From: Hemibagrus wyckioides | Lineage: Eukaryota; Chordata; Actinopteri; Siluriformes; Bagridae | Assembly (NCBI RefSeq): GCF_019097595.1 | Contig: NC_080732.1 | Coordinates: 11,798,775-11,862,774 of the forward strand | DNA length: 64,000 nt | Direction of reading: 5' to 3' | Shown here: positions 36,153-48,195 of the stretch, piece by piece | Layout of the letters: every line of letters begins with the position of its first letter | Position numbering within the stretch: position 1 is the stretch's first letter | Made by a program: the position numbers and the translations under genes | The notes under the pieces: model-generated | Seen by the model: the letters and a program-made list of their open reading frames with translations, nothing else | Database searches by the model: none | What the model was told of the DNA's origin: nothing

Positions 36153-37909
36153 ATGATGAACTTCGGGGGAGGAGCCGAGCCTCAGCACCAGGATGTGGAT
36201 CCCGAGCCCGGATGGAGCGGACTGTACGACCCCTGGAACGGTGAGTTACTGAGTTTCCTCTTTTTCACTTAAGTATAAAGTCTTTTAAACACCGCGTTAT
36301 TACAAAAAAACGCAATCAGGAATATCGTTTTATATGATTAGATGGTTTGAGAAATTCTGTTCGGCTAATCTTTATTTGGCTAATCGTTTTACGGACACGA
36401 TCAGTATGCTAAAGCTAGCGGACAAAGCGGCAGACTCCAGTGAAACGAGCAGGGAAGAAGAAAACAGTGTTCATGTTTTCAGATATGTTAACATCAGCTT
36501 TTCATAAAAGTCCCAATGTTTATTTAACGTTTGCTAAAGTTTACTAAGTCAAGTCGAGGAGTGTTAGTAAACATTAGCTAGACGGCTAGTTAGCATGTAG
36601 CTAAGTAATTGTTTTTCAGTGTTCATAGTTTTTTTTTTGATGGAGTGAATAGAATGAGTTAAAATGCTTATAATAACATGAAGTAACATATTATTTTAAG
36701 GATTTTTCATTGTCCGTGTTTGTCGAGTTGTTAAAGCGGAGAGAGAAAGGGGCTGTGAGGAAAGGCAGCTAGCTGAACAAAACCAATCGGTACAAATAAA
36801 TGGAGCTAGTGTGGCAATGTAGAGTGCAGCTTAGGCAAAAATATCAAGCTGCTTGTTTCAGTTCTGTTCAGCAAGGCTTTGTTTCTAGCTGTCGTGAATA
36901 AAATAGTTAGGAGTAGTGTAATTTATGATAAAGGGCGAATTTTTGAGAGGAGACACGATATTTTTAAGCATTGAAATAAATGCCCAGTGTGACTAACAGT
37001 GAAGCCCTGATACTGGAAGAGCCCCGTATAACACCTATAAATGCAGCTTAAATGTAAATACTGAGTTTTTAATGCACTTTTACAGGAAGATTACAGTAAT
37101 ATAACTTGTGTAAATACTTCTTGTTTTGGTAGTGAGGCTTTCCTGCTTTATAAAACATACACAGTGCTATTAAAATGAAGGTTTCTGCTTTCTTTTCTGA
37201 GATGTTAATAGATGTGTTGCATTGTCTGTTCATCTTCTTTGACACAGGGAGTCGGAGGGAGACGTTTGTGTTTCCGCAAGATGAGCTCAACTACAACAGA
37301 GAGCTCAGCGATTACGAGGACGATGACAGCCGGCCTGCTCAGCAGAATGAAGCTGGAGATGGTGGTGAATATGAGGTTTCGACAAGGAACCCGTCCATTG
37401 ATAGAAGTCCATCCCCACCGATGAGAGGCCTCTCTCCTATATGGACCCCATCCCCTGTCAGGACCCCATCCCCTGTCAGGACCCCATCCCCTGTCAGGAC
37501 CCCATCCCCTGTCAGGACCCCACCCCCTGTGAGGAGACCATCCCCTGTGAGGACCCCACCCCCTGTGAGGAGCCCATCCCCTGTCAGGATCCCACCCCCT
37601 GTGAGGAGCCCATCCCCTCTCAGGACCCCATCCCTTGTCAGGACCTTACCCTTGACAAGATATCATTTGCTGCCTTATTATGAAATCAGCCTCAACAACA
37701 TTGTGGATGATAGGGGCTATGTTCCTGCCACAATGATGACTCCTTTCCGACGCCGGGGCATAAGGAGGAGGCGGGACGAAGAGGATGGCTATCAAGAAGC
37801 CCCTCTGAGTAGACGGCAGCGTGTGGAACCTGATGGGGATGTGGATTTCATCGGGAGGGACGTCCTAGTCCCCAGTAGGTTTGTAAGGTTTTATGTGAGT
37901 GAGATGTAA
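36153..37909 (+). CDS. Unknown proline/arginine-repeat protein, exons 1 and 2
   Basis: Exon 1 is 36153-36240 (tandem ATGATG, then donor GTGAGT). Exon 2 opens after tttgacacag at 37248 and continues in phase. The protein starts MMNFGGGAEPQHQDVDPEPG and has an acidic stretch ELSDYEDDDSRP. About 13 six-residue TPSPVR-type units (18-bp DNA repeat, about 37440-37640, residues 96-165) are followed by a basic stretch FRRRGIRRRRDEED, a possible nuclear signal. Read through, exon 2 ends VPSRFVRFYVSEM at TAA 37907-37909, giving 249 residues. Alternatively GTAGGT at 37875 acts as donor and joins, in frame, the exons at 43717-43799 and 47702-47857 to give 317 residues. No family recognised. The repeats look like kinase-targeted SP sites of a disordered nuclear protein, which is inference. 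Confidence 0.7.
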
Positions 37910-39219
37910 CTTTAAAAAGCTCAGTCTTCACCTCATATTCATCACCTCGTATTCATGATGTAAGGTATGTATCTGTGGTAAGTATGTGTGGTAAGTATTT
38001 CACCCCTAGATTTCAGCATTAGTCTTATCCCTAGTATAATCTATAAATGTAAACCATTTTAATGATATAACTGAAGTAGTCATGGCATCTAGTTAAAATA
38101 AAATGTCTGCTGGTTTTTGTATTTTTCATATGTATTTTGATTTTGTTAAATGTTTAGAATTTTTAGATTATTAATGTTGTTTTTTTTATTGTTCTGTTGT
38201 TTTGGTGTTTGGTGTTTATTGGTGTTAAATTTGGTGTTAAATTATGCATTGCTGTAAATATGTAAATATTACATTTTTAAGATTAAGATTTTTTTAAGTT
38301 ATACAAATGTAGTGTACTCCCACCCCCCAAACCTTCCCCTTCTCTTCCCCTTCTAAACCCCCTAAACACCCCCACCAGCAAGTTTAGAGATTATTAAGAT
38401 ATTTATACCACAGCGATTTGCCAATGATAGCAATGTTTTATGTATTAAACATTAATGTTAAATAAGCATTTCATAAAAAATTGTCACAACACTTTATTAA
38501 ACGATAATCAGTTTTTAAATTTATTCATAGTCTCTGATTATGTCTGGCATACACGTCCCTGTGAATGCACTTTTATTATGGAAATAATTAATATTAATCT
38601 TAACATATAATAAATGCTGCTAAAATAATGCTAAGTAAGGAATCGTACTAAAATATTTTAAAATTATGCACACCTTATTTCAATTAGATTCAGGCATTTT
38701 GTTGTGGTATAAAATATATTATCTGTAATAAGTTTATAGTTCATCATTGCTTGTAAATAGTTCTAAATAGTTAATAAATTATTTATTTGTTCAATACTCT
38801 TGTCTCAAGTGTCTTCTTTTTTTTTTATAACACGTCATAAGCATTTCTCATTTATTTCTCATATAATTACACTGTAGAAATTCTCCCTCAGCTGGAACCT
38901 TGGTGTTCAGAAGTAATTACACTGTTTTCCTCTCACAAGCAAATACTTTCTAGCCAACAGTCTAAACCTGTTAAATCTGTATAACTAATGATCTGGTGTT
39001 GTTGTAATGTCAAATAAACTGATAACAAGTGAAGCACAAGATATGATTTTAATTGTACATGTTCAAGTTAATTCACAAAGGTGATCAAGTGATTAGTTCA
39101 TAGATGAGACTTAGGAACTAATGCACCATGAGGAAGAAACTTCAGAGTTCAAAGCAGCATCAGCTCTAAATATGGAGGAAAAGCTGTCAGAGAGATGCTG
39201 TGGTCAGATAGACACCAAG
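37910..39219. other. 3' UTR / intron of the unknown gene
   Basis: AT-rich DNA with AATAAA-type words near 38098 and 38770 that could end a short two-exon transcript. A C-rich patch lies at 38320-38375 (ccccttctaaaccccctaaa). No other gene seen. Confidence 0.45.
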
Positions 39220-39626
39220 TTTGCATTTCCTTAGAACTCTTAATAATTATCCACAACACTTCTTTTTTTCTTTCACACAGATTTTGTTTTACATTATGCG
39301 TTATTTTTATTTTAGATTATGCATTATTAAAAACAAACTGGTCCATCTGTGGTGAAAAACACTGGTAGCTGTGGTTGCTAGAACTTTCCAAAAATGATTG
39401 TTACTGTTTATATATATATACAGTATATCACTCATGGGATCAATAAAGTCTATCTATCTATTTCTACTCTCTTGTATCATTATTCTTTTATTATTATAAA
39501 AGTTCAATAAACATATAACAATAATCTGTGGTGAAAAACACTGGTAGCTGTGGTTGCTAGAATTTTCCAAAAATGATTGTTACTGTTTATATATATATAC
39601 AGTATATCACTCATGGGATCAATAAA

Positions 39627-39705
<79 letters not shown>

Positions 39706-40345
39706 GTGTTTCTATTCTCTTGTATCATTATCCTTTTATTATTATAAAAGTTCAATAAACAGGTTCAGCAAAAGAAAAAAAAAAACAGAAAATGACTGAA
39801 ATAAAGGAATGAAAGTTACATAGTGTTATTGGAATCTCCTTCAGTATATGTTAAACATTCTCCTTACAGAAAGTTTCAGCATTACAGTAGTTCTATGTAT
39901 TCAGTATTTCTTTACATCACTGCATTTAAAAAGTATAAATTTTAATGTCAATACTGCACATAATTCTCAAATAAAAGTCTATCCAGCTGTTATGCAGAAG
40001 TCTGTAATAATGTTTCTCTTAAGCGTTTTAATTAAAATCTATATTTTGGTGTGATTTATACACATGGGTTTGTACATCATGACTATTGGACGCTTTATTA
40101 TGTCCATTTTATGATGAAACAGCAAAAGACTTTGAAAATCATTTGTCATTTTCTGATCATGATAAATATCAACACAACTAGACTGAAATATACAGGTAAG
40201 ATATCTACTGGTTTCCTGTCAGGGTTGTGGACTGTTTTCTGGCCACTAGAGACCCCCACTGCCTTTTTGTTGGTTTCCAGTCTCTGTCATTATGTCTAAT
40301 AGGTGTCACCTGTGCTTTGTTTAGGTTTGTGTATTTAAGTCACAT
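39220..40345 (+). repeat. Duplicated block E, left copy (partner 45137-46103 inverted)
   Basis: Matches the reverse complement of 45137-46103 from gcatttccttagaactctta to gtgtatttaagtcaca. The left copy carries an extra local tandem duplication: 39346-39523 and 39524-39775 both contain gaaaaacactggtagctgtg and catgggatcaataaa. A (CTAT)n microsatellite lies at 39628-39704 in the second unit. It ends with the LTR-like segment from 40217. Confidence 0.85.
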
Positions 40346-40704
40346 GCTTGATTCACAAGTAAGGGATGAATAATTATTTCAATTAATGGTTCTATAATTT
40401 ATTGCTTGTTATAATACTACTTCAAAACAGATCAAATAAATAAATAATACAATGCAGATATTATATTTCTCTGATCCACCAGTGTGTCTCCACATCCTTA
40501 TTTGACAAGAAAAAAGGCCATTATATATTTACACCACACTGTCTGAGAGCCAAAGTCAAAACATTGCATGCAAAGGACTGGCTTACATGGAAATCTGGTG
40601 ACCAGCTAGAAGGGAAGATGCTTCCCTTCTTCATAATCTTCATGAATGTGTCCTTTGAGTGGTACAAATCATGGACTGGCTGCGTTCATGTTCTATTCAG
40701 TTCA

Positions 40705-42060
40705 ATTCAATTCATTTTTTTTTGTATAGCACTTTTAACAATGAACATTGTCTCAAAGCAGATTTACAGAACATAAGAAACAAAAAACATAGTGTAAAAA
40801 GTCCTAGATGTTAGACAAAATCATCCCTAGTGAGTAAGACTGTGGAGACATGTGGCAAGGAAAAACTCCCTTAGATGGTATGAGGAAGAAACCTTGGGAG
40901 GAACCAGACTCTAAAGGGAACCCATCCTCATTTGGGTGACACCGGAGAGTGTGATTATAAATTATTCTAATCACCGAAGAGTGTGATATGAACAATGTCC
41001 TTTCTGCAGTTATGTACAGTCTACAGTGTGATGTAGAATGTTAGTGTGTGTATTAATTAGGAGGTTGTTGTCGTCCTCAAAGTCCACATAGGGCTGGCAG
41101 CGTTGCTTTGATATACCCAAATCCTCACGAAGCAGAATCCAGCTGAGGTTGGTCCATCTCTGGATGCCTCAGGATCCTCGCAGGGTTGGCCTCTGTCTAC
41201 TGGAGCTGGCACAATCTCCAGATGCCTCGGGATGGGTAAAAAAAGGAACAGGTGGAAAGGAATTAGCATTCGTAATATTAGCAGGACTAGATGATAATGT
41301 GCATTTGATCAGATGTACTGGAGTACAAGGTTATTGGGTGTGTTATGTGTATGCCAGGCTAAAGAGATATGTCTTTAATCTACTTTTAAATTGGGAGAAT
41401 GTGTCTGAGTCCCAAACACTGTCAGGAAGACTACTCCAAAATTTGGGAGCTGAATACGAAACGCTCTACCTTCTTTTGTAGACTTTAATATTCTGGGAAC
41501 TACCAGAAGTCCAGAGTTTTGTGATCTTGAAGAGCGTGGTGGATTGTAGCATGTCAGAAGACTGGTTAGATACGTGGGAGCTAAACCATTTAGAGCCTTG
41601 TATGTAAGTAGTACTAGTTTGTAATCAATTCTAGACTTAACAGGTAGCCAGTGCAGGGATAATAATATTGGGGTTTTATGATCATATTTTCTTGATCTGG
41701 TAAGAACTCTGGCGGCTGCATTCTTCAAACTTGTTTATTGAAAATGCAGGACAACCACCTAGTAATGCATTACAATAGTCCAGTCTGGAGGTCATGAATG
41801 CATGAACTAGCTTTTCTGCATCAGATACAGATAAAATGTTCCTAAGCTTGACAATATTTCTAAGGTGGAAGGCTGTTTTAGTAATAGTGGAAATATGATT
41901 TTCAAAGGACAAGTTGCTGTCTAATATTACGCCCAGGTCTTTCACTGCTGAGCTAGCCATAACAGTACATCCTTCTAAATGCAAGCTAAATTCTAATGGA
42001 GGGTAATGTAACTTCAAACAGGCTTCTTCAAGGTGAATTGTTTTATTATGGTTTGACATA
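40705..42060 (-). mobile_element. L2/CR1-like LINE, 5'-truncated
   Basis: Minus-strand frames at 42059-41682 (LEFSLHLEGC, VKDLGVILDSNLSFENHI, FMTSRLDYCNALLGGCP) and 41728-41375 (AAARVLTRSRKYDHKTPI, LHWLPVKSRIDYKLVLLTYK, ALNGLAPTYL) are the RT C-terminal region of an L2/CR1-type element. A frame shift lies between them. The 3' UTR runs to about 40710 with tatagcacttttaac and aacattgtctcaaagc. The palm domain is absent, so it is dead. Confidence 0.85.
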
Positions 42061-42252
42061 ATAGGCTTGCTTAGTCATATCCATGGTCTCTGCTATTTGT
42101 GTCCCTAAATTAGTGTTAGAGTGAATGAGTACAAAGGTTACTGTGAAGACAGAAGAGAGAGAGGAGAAATGTGAAAAGAACTCCGCACAAATCACATGTT
42201 TACTCTCCCCATCTGGGAAGCATCCAATCTTGCTTATACACTATAAAAAAAA

Positions 42253-43504
42253 TACACTATATTGCCAAAAGTATTCGCTCACCTGCCTTGACTCGCATAT
42301 GAACTTAAGTGACATCCCATTCCTAATCCATAGGGTTCAATATGACGTCGGTCCACCCTTTGCAGCTATAACAGCTTCAACTCTTCTGGGAAGGCTGTCC
42401 ACAAAGTTTAGGAGTGTGTTTATGGGAATTTTTGACCATTCTTCCAGAAGCGCATTTGTGAGGTCACACACTGATGTTGGACGAGAAGGCCTGGCTCTCA
42501 GTCTCCGCTCTAATTCATCCCAAGGGTGTTCTATCGGGTTGAGGTCAGGACTCTGTGCAGGCCAGTCAAGTTCATCCACACCAGACTCTGTCATCCATGT
42601 CTTTATGGACCTTGCTTTGTGCACTGGTGCACAGTCATGTTGGAAGAGGAAGGGGCCAGCTCCAAACTGTTCCCACAAAGTTGGGAGCATGGAATTGTCC
42701 AAAATGTCTTGGTATGCTGAAGCATTCAGAGTTCCTTTCACTGGAACTAAGGGGCCAAGCCCAGCTCCTGAAAAACAACCCCACACCATAATCCCCCCTC
42801 CACCAAACTTTACACTTGGCACAATGCAGACAGACAAGTACCGTTCTCCTGGCAACCGCCAAACCCAGACTCGTCCATCAGATTGCCAGATGGAGAAGCG
42901 TGATTCGTCACTCCAGAGAACGCGTCTGCACTGCTATAGAGTCCAGTGGCGGCGTGCTTTACACCACTGCATCCAACGCTTTGCATTGCACTTGGTGATG
43001 TATGGCTTGGATGCAGCTGCTCGGCCATGGAAACCCATTCCATGAAGCTCTCTGCGCACTGTTCTTGAGCTAATCTGAAGGCCACATGAAGTTTGGAGGT
43101 CTGTAGCGATTGACTCTGCAGAAAGTTGGCAACCTCTTCACACTATGCGCCTCAGCATCCGCTGACCCCGCTCCGTCAGTTTACGTGGCCTACCACTTCG
43201 TGGCTGAGTTGCTGTCGTTCCCAAACACTTCCACGTTCTTATAATACAGTTGACAGTTGACTGTGGAATATTTAGGAGCGAGGAAATTTCACGACTGGAT
43301 TTGTTGCACAGGTGGCATCCTATCACAGTTCCACGCTGGAATTCACTGAGCTCCTGAGAGCGACCCATTCTTTCACAAATGTTTGTAAAAACAGTCTGCA
43401 TGCCTAGGTGCTTGATTTTATACACCTGTGGCCGTGGAAGTGATTGGAACACCTGATTCTGATTATTTGGATGGGTGAGCGAATACTTTTGGCAATATAG
43501 TGTA
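42253..43504 (-). mobile_element. Near-complete Tc1-like transposon
   Basis: Inverted ends are tacactatattgccaaaag (42253) and its reverse complement ending at 43504, bordered by TA. The element is 1.25 kb. Transposase reads on the minus strand in three frames. 43452-43138 is the paired-type HTH domain (MGRSQELSEFQRGTVIG, TQPRSGRPRKLTERG). 43085-42810 is the middle part. 42855-42337 is the catalytic C-terminus with [41 protein letters not shown] (DD34E Asp and Glu) and the end AAKGGPTSY. At least two frameshifts inactivate it. Confidence 0.93.
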
Positions 43505-43716
43505 TGTATATGAAATGGGACATTGATATATTGTAGAAAGTATTCAAAACTGTTTGTTTCCTTGTTTTTTAATAGGTTACACCCTTATTCTGAAATTAAA
43601 TAAATTCTCCAAAAAACACCATAACAAAAAGTATAGTTTTTCACATACTGTATGAGTGTAACTTATAAGTATATGTTTTGTAACTGTTTCACATTTCTCT
43701 TCATTCCTCCTCCCAG

Positions 43717-43799
43717 TCCCTGCTATGTACAAACATCCCACTGTGTTATTAGGGGTTACAACCGGCCAGATGATGAGCAGTGCCTTGTTTCCTCCAGAG
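43717..43799 (+). CDS. Candidate exon 3 of the unknown four-exon gene
   Basis: A polypyrimidine acceptor (attcctcctcccag) precedes 43717, and a GTATGA donor follows 43799. The 83 nt begin in the phase left by donor 37875 and end in phase 0, encoding PAMYKHPTVLLGVTTG and QMMSSALFPPE with no stop. The other two forward frames contain stops or are short. The codons look protein-like but no family is recognised. Confidence 0.55.
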
Positions 43800-45136
43800 G
43801 TATGAATATCAGTACCTATAAATGTCATCTACACCTCTATTAGTTCATTAGTAGCTGCTGAGAATATGCTCCTTGTAAGGTTGTGACTGAAATGTTGTGC
43901 AGTCTGTGTCTTATTATTTTGCATGTTTATATTTGCAGCCTGGCTAGCTAAGCATTTAACTCACTGGTTCGTGTGAGTTTTCCTTCACATCAGGAGAATT
44001 GTATATAAAGAGTTCCCAGTATCTTAAACTCTAAAGGTGAATAGAGTGTTGTTGTTGCTTGTAGATTGAACTAAATGTAAAAGAAGACATGATAGAAGAC
44101 TGGTGATAAATCAAGCTAAACATTAGTTGATGAATGGATGAATAGCTTGTAGCTGCCTTTAGCACTATAGGTGTTCAGAGTACTGTGACATTTGCATGAA
44201 AGTAATATAATAAAAAAAATGTATAAAATCATATCCATTTCATTTCATCGCGTTTCATCAAATGGTTGTTTTAGTGCAATGAACAAAGCAGACATGTACA
44301 CTAATACATTTACATATATACATGTGACTTAATTGTTATGTCTAAAGTCAGGATATTGGTCATATTCAAAAAATGATCAGTTAATTACTCTGAAGACAAA
44401 TATGATACTAATGATCCTAATTGCTAATTTCTAATTTTTAGATCAGATATCAGAACTTTTACCTGAAAAGTATTAAAATATATCAATGGTTGTCAATTGG
44501 ACTATCAGTGTCATGGTGCAAAATGCAAACAAATTCTTATGTGATTTTTTTAAGTACAGAGTGTATCAGTATTTCATGAATGAATGAATGAACTAATTTC
44601 TTTATCTTCCTGTTAAACTCATCTGTATCATAAATGGCATGTGGAATAAACAGTGACTTTTCTGCCTGATGCATTGTTCAGACTGGGTGGAATTTGATGC
44701 CCATCATTGTGTTGTGGCCTCGAGTGTCAAGTTTTAAATGGTGATTGGATGTTGGAGGATTATTGAGCATTCTGCAGCTGTCAGTGACTGTCTTACCATT
44801 ATAATGAAAAGGTACAGTGCATTCAGAAAGTAAACAGACCCCTTGATTTTTCACTCATTTTATAACGTTACAGTCATACTCTAAAATGGATTGAACTCAT
44901 AAACAGGTTTTCATGAGGTTTTGGAATAACACATTTAAGTAGGTAAGTTAATTAAAGAAAGTTAATTATCTGTGGTGCTAAAATTATAGCTTAGGTACAT
45001 GTGATTTCCACTGATCACACTTGAGATTTTTCTAAAACATCATTAACAGTCATAGCAAAAAAAAAACCCTTGTAGACCTAAGAGGCAAGATTCTGCTGAG
45101 GCACAGATCTGAGTATTTTCATCATCTTTGAAGGTC
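43800..45136. other. Intron-like DNA with a Tc1 terminus
   Basis: AT-rich, no exon seen. At 44813-44930 tacagtgcattcagaaagta and the following gttacagtcatactctaaaa match one end of a common fish Tc1 family. The other end is missing. Confidence 0.55.
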
Positions 45137-45773
45137 CCTGTGACTTAAATACACAAACCTAAACAAAGCACAGGTGACACCTATTAGACATAATGACAGA
45201 GACTGGAAACCAACAAAAAGGCAGTGGGGGTCTCTAGTGGCCAGAAAACAGTCCACAACCCTGACAGGAAACCAGTAGATATCTTACCTGTATATTTCAG
45301 TCTAGTTGTGTTGATATTTATCATGATCAGAAAATGACAAATGATTTTCAAATTCTTTTGCTGTTTCATCATAAAATGGACATAATAAAGCGTCCAATAG
45401 TCATGATGTACAAACCCATGTGTATAAATCACACCAAACTATAGATTTTAATTAAAACACTTAAGAGAAACATTATTACAGACTTCTGCATAACAGCTGG
45501 ATAGACTTTTATTTGAGAATTATGTGCAGTATTGACATTAAAATTTATACTTTTTAAATGCAGTGATGTAAAGAAATACTGAATACATAGAACTACTGTA
45601 ATGCTGAAACTTTCTGTAAGGAGAATGTTTAACATATACTGAAGGAGATTCCAATAATACTATGTAACTTTCATTCCTTTATTTCAGTCATTTTCTGTTT
45701 TTTTTTCTTTTGCGGAACCTGTTTATTGAACTTTTATAATAATAAAAGAATAATGATACAAGAGACTAGAAAC

Positions 45774-45868
<95 letters not shown>

Positions 45869-46103
45869 CTTTATTGATCCCATGAGTGATATACTGTATA
45901 TATATATAAACAGTAACAATAATTTTTGGAAAGTTCTAGCAACCACAGCTACCAGTGTTTTTCACCACAGATGGACCAGTTTGTTTTTAATAATGCATAA
46001 TCTAAAATAAAAATAACGCATAATGTAAAACAAAATCTGTGTGAAAGAAAAAAAGAAGTGTTGTGGATAATTATTAAGAGTGGTAAGGAAATGCAAACTT
46101 TCA
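45137..46103 (-). repeat. Duplicated block E, right copy
   Basis: Inverted partner of 39220-40345, without the local tandem duplication. It holds a (TAGA)n microsatellite at about 45773-45867. The LTR-like edge reads ctgacaggaaaccagtagat at 45261. The same edge also matches 34627 and 63836. Confidence 0.85.
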
Positions 46104-46274
46104 AAAAAACAAAACAAAAAAAAATGGTGACCTGGTCAATTTGGCATGCGGAGAGAATAAGTTTATAATAAATGGGAGGTAAATACAAGGGTTAAGCCTT
46201 ACCTTAAACATTTTAAATGTAGAAATAGAGGAGATCAGCCTGTATAGAGTAGACAATACTTTGATTTTATCTAA

Positions 46275-47402
46275 AGGTACTTCAAGAATTTGATCTAGAT
46301 GGGATTTTTGTGGAAGATTCGAAAAGTTGGGAAATGACTTTTTTTACAAAGTTTTGGAACTGAAAATATCTAAAAACATGAACAGAAGGGGGAATTTTTG
46401 TGTTAGAAAAGCTAGGAAAAATATTTTCAATGTAGATATCATTGACAACTGTAGAAATAATTGCCGGACAATGGAATTACTGTTAGGAAAACGTGAGATG
46501 GCAGTAAGAGGACCACACAGTAGTGCAGCTGGTCAGGATGGTGAGACTGGGGAGCAAGAACCCTCTTCAGTACTGACTCAATCTGGGACCCAATCACAGA
46601 GTCCGAAATGACTCTGAAACCAGAACAGTGTAGATTGTATATTTGTCGCCCAGTTGTAAAATAAGAAATTTTGAAGGGCAATTTGGTTTTTAAAGTATTT
46701 CCCTGGGGATTCTGGCTGGTCATTTGTTCCAAATAAAAGATGAGATGTGTTGTTTTAAAGTCTTAAAGAAAGTTTTAGATATAAAAATTGGAGCACACTG
46801 AAATAAATACAGAAATCTAGGCATAATGTTCATCTTTACTGAGTTTAAACAACCAGCCAGAGAAATGGGGAGAGCTGACCAGCGAGCAAAATCATTCTGA
46901 GATTTTGTGAACTGTACCAGCTCTCCCAATTGTTCAGTATGAATGGCAATTGCTAAGGGTTCAATTACCAATGCAAAAAGCAAAGGTGAAAGTGGGCAGC
47001 CCTGTCTTGTGCCGCGTTTCAAGGGGAAATAAGAGGAAGATACTCCATTTGTCCAAACTGAGGAGACTGGGAAGGAATATAAAATTTTAATCCATGAAAT
47101 GAATGTGTTGCCAAAACCAAATTTCTGTAGCACATAAAAAAATGTAATCCCATTCTACATGATCTACATGATCATGTTTGTTTCAGTTTCTTCCTCCTCC
47201 CTGCTCCCCAAAACATGCAATCAGGTGAACTGGCTACATGCAATCATGTTCACTTCAAGAGAGAAAAGAGAGGTTTAAAATCATTTCTATAATCTACTAT
47301 TTAAAACAGTCCAGGCTGGTGGAGGTGGTGCAACGGTGTGGGAAATGTTTTTATGGCACATTGGGCCTGCTGGGCTGCTTAAATGCCACAGCCTCAGAAA
47401 GT
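46275..47402 (-). mobile_element. L1-type LINE segment within duplicated block (copy 2)
   Basis: Inverted partner of 33303-34113. The minus-strand frame at 47133-46720 reads FGFGNTFISWIKILY, GTRQGCPLSPLLFALVIEP and FTKSQNDFARWSALPISL, ending FIWNK, with the palm motif deleted exactly as in copy 1. Unlike copy 1 it keeps about 330 bp after FIWNK, with further L1-like sequence (ISDSVIGSQIESVLKRV). The block ends at ttaactttctgaggctgtgg (47402). Confidence 0.8.
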
Positions 47403-47404
47403 TA

Positions 47405-47650
47405 AAGTTGTCTCAAACTGGTTTCATGAGCATGGCAATGAGTTCAGGGTTCTTTATTGGTCTTTAGTCACCAGATCTGAATCCAGTAGAATGTGGACTT
47501 GGATGTAGTAGAACAGGAGATTCACAGCATGCACCCGAAGGACCTGCAGGAATTACATGATGCAGTCACATCAACATGGAACAGAATCTACCATGGAAGG
47601 CTGTTTTGAGAGCAAAGAGAAACCCTACCCATTTGTAGTATAGGGTACTA
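47405..47650 (+). mobile_element. Tc1-like transposase C-terminal remnant
   Basis: The stretch gtcaccagatctgaatccag encodes the SPDLNPVE box of a Tc1-like transposase. It is followed by decayed sequence corresponding to acctgcaggaattacatgat. Several stops and shifts. Confidence 0.6.
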
Positions 47651-47701
47651 CACACAACGAGTGTATTTTGACAGTTGATGTTCTTTGTGTATTTACAGTA
47701 G

Positions 47702-47857
47702 CACTGGGAGATCTACAGGCTGCACCTGCATAATGGCACCGTGTCTCAACAGCAGACACATGTGCCAAACGTGACCCTGGGTGATGATGTCACTTTGGGC
47801 GGGTCTCAGCCTGGGAGCCTTGCAGTGTCCAATCAGCATCAGCAGATACAGTGGTAA
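47702..47857 (+). CDS. Candidate last exon of the unknown gene, NAGNAG acceptor
   Basis: The acceptor reads atttacagtag. If the second AG is used, the exon starts at 47702 in phase 0, matching the end of 43717-43799. It encodes 51 residues (HWEIYRLHLHNGTVSQQQ, VPNVTLGDDVTLGGSQPG, ending HQQIQW) before TAA at 47855-47857. If the first AG is used, the first codon is TAG, so the protein would end at once. The open frame, phase match and composition support a real exon. Function unknown. Confidence 0.5.
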   Translation, partial: HWEIYRLHLHNGTVSQQQTHVPNVTLGDDVTLGGSQPGSLAVSNQHQQIQW

Positions 47858-48067
47858 AGTCTGAGGAATATGTAGGATGTGGTCAGAACGTATTTTTAAA
47901 AAAAAAGTATAGTTAAAAAAAAAAGTTTAAAAAACTATAATTTAAAGTAGACTTTAAAAATTATAGTCAATGTGAAAATCTTTACTAAAAGAGGAATCCA
48001 TCCAAAATGTACTCAAGTCTCAAATTAAAGTAAAAAAAACACTAAAAAAAGGTTTTAAAATTACACT

Positions 48068-48195
48068 GGGGGCAGTACGGTGGCCTAGTGGTTAGCACTG
48101 TTTTCTCACTACAAGAAGATCCAGGGGTCATTCTGTGTGGAGTTTGCATGTTCTCCCTGTGCTTGTGTGGGTTTACTCTGGTTTCCTCCCAATAA
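48068..48195 (+). mobile_element. SINE head, interrupted by an LTR element
   Basis: ggcagtacggtggcctagtg and gtttgcatgttctccctgtg match the SINE at 14408-14750. The element resumes at about 48975 (acatgtacaataggctgac) and runs to the GGATGGATG tail at 49215, so the LTR at 48196 lies inside it. Confidence 0.75.

Noticed and set aside
42125..43045. 306-codon plus-strand frame
   Set aside because: Antisense shadow of the Tc1 transposase, which reads on the minus strand with recognisable HTH and DD34E motifs.
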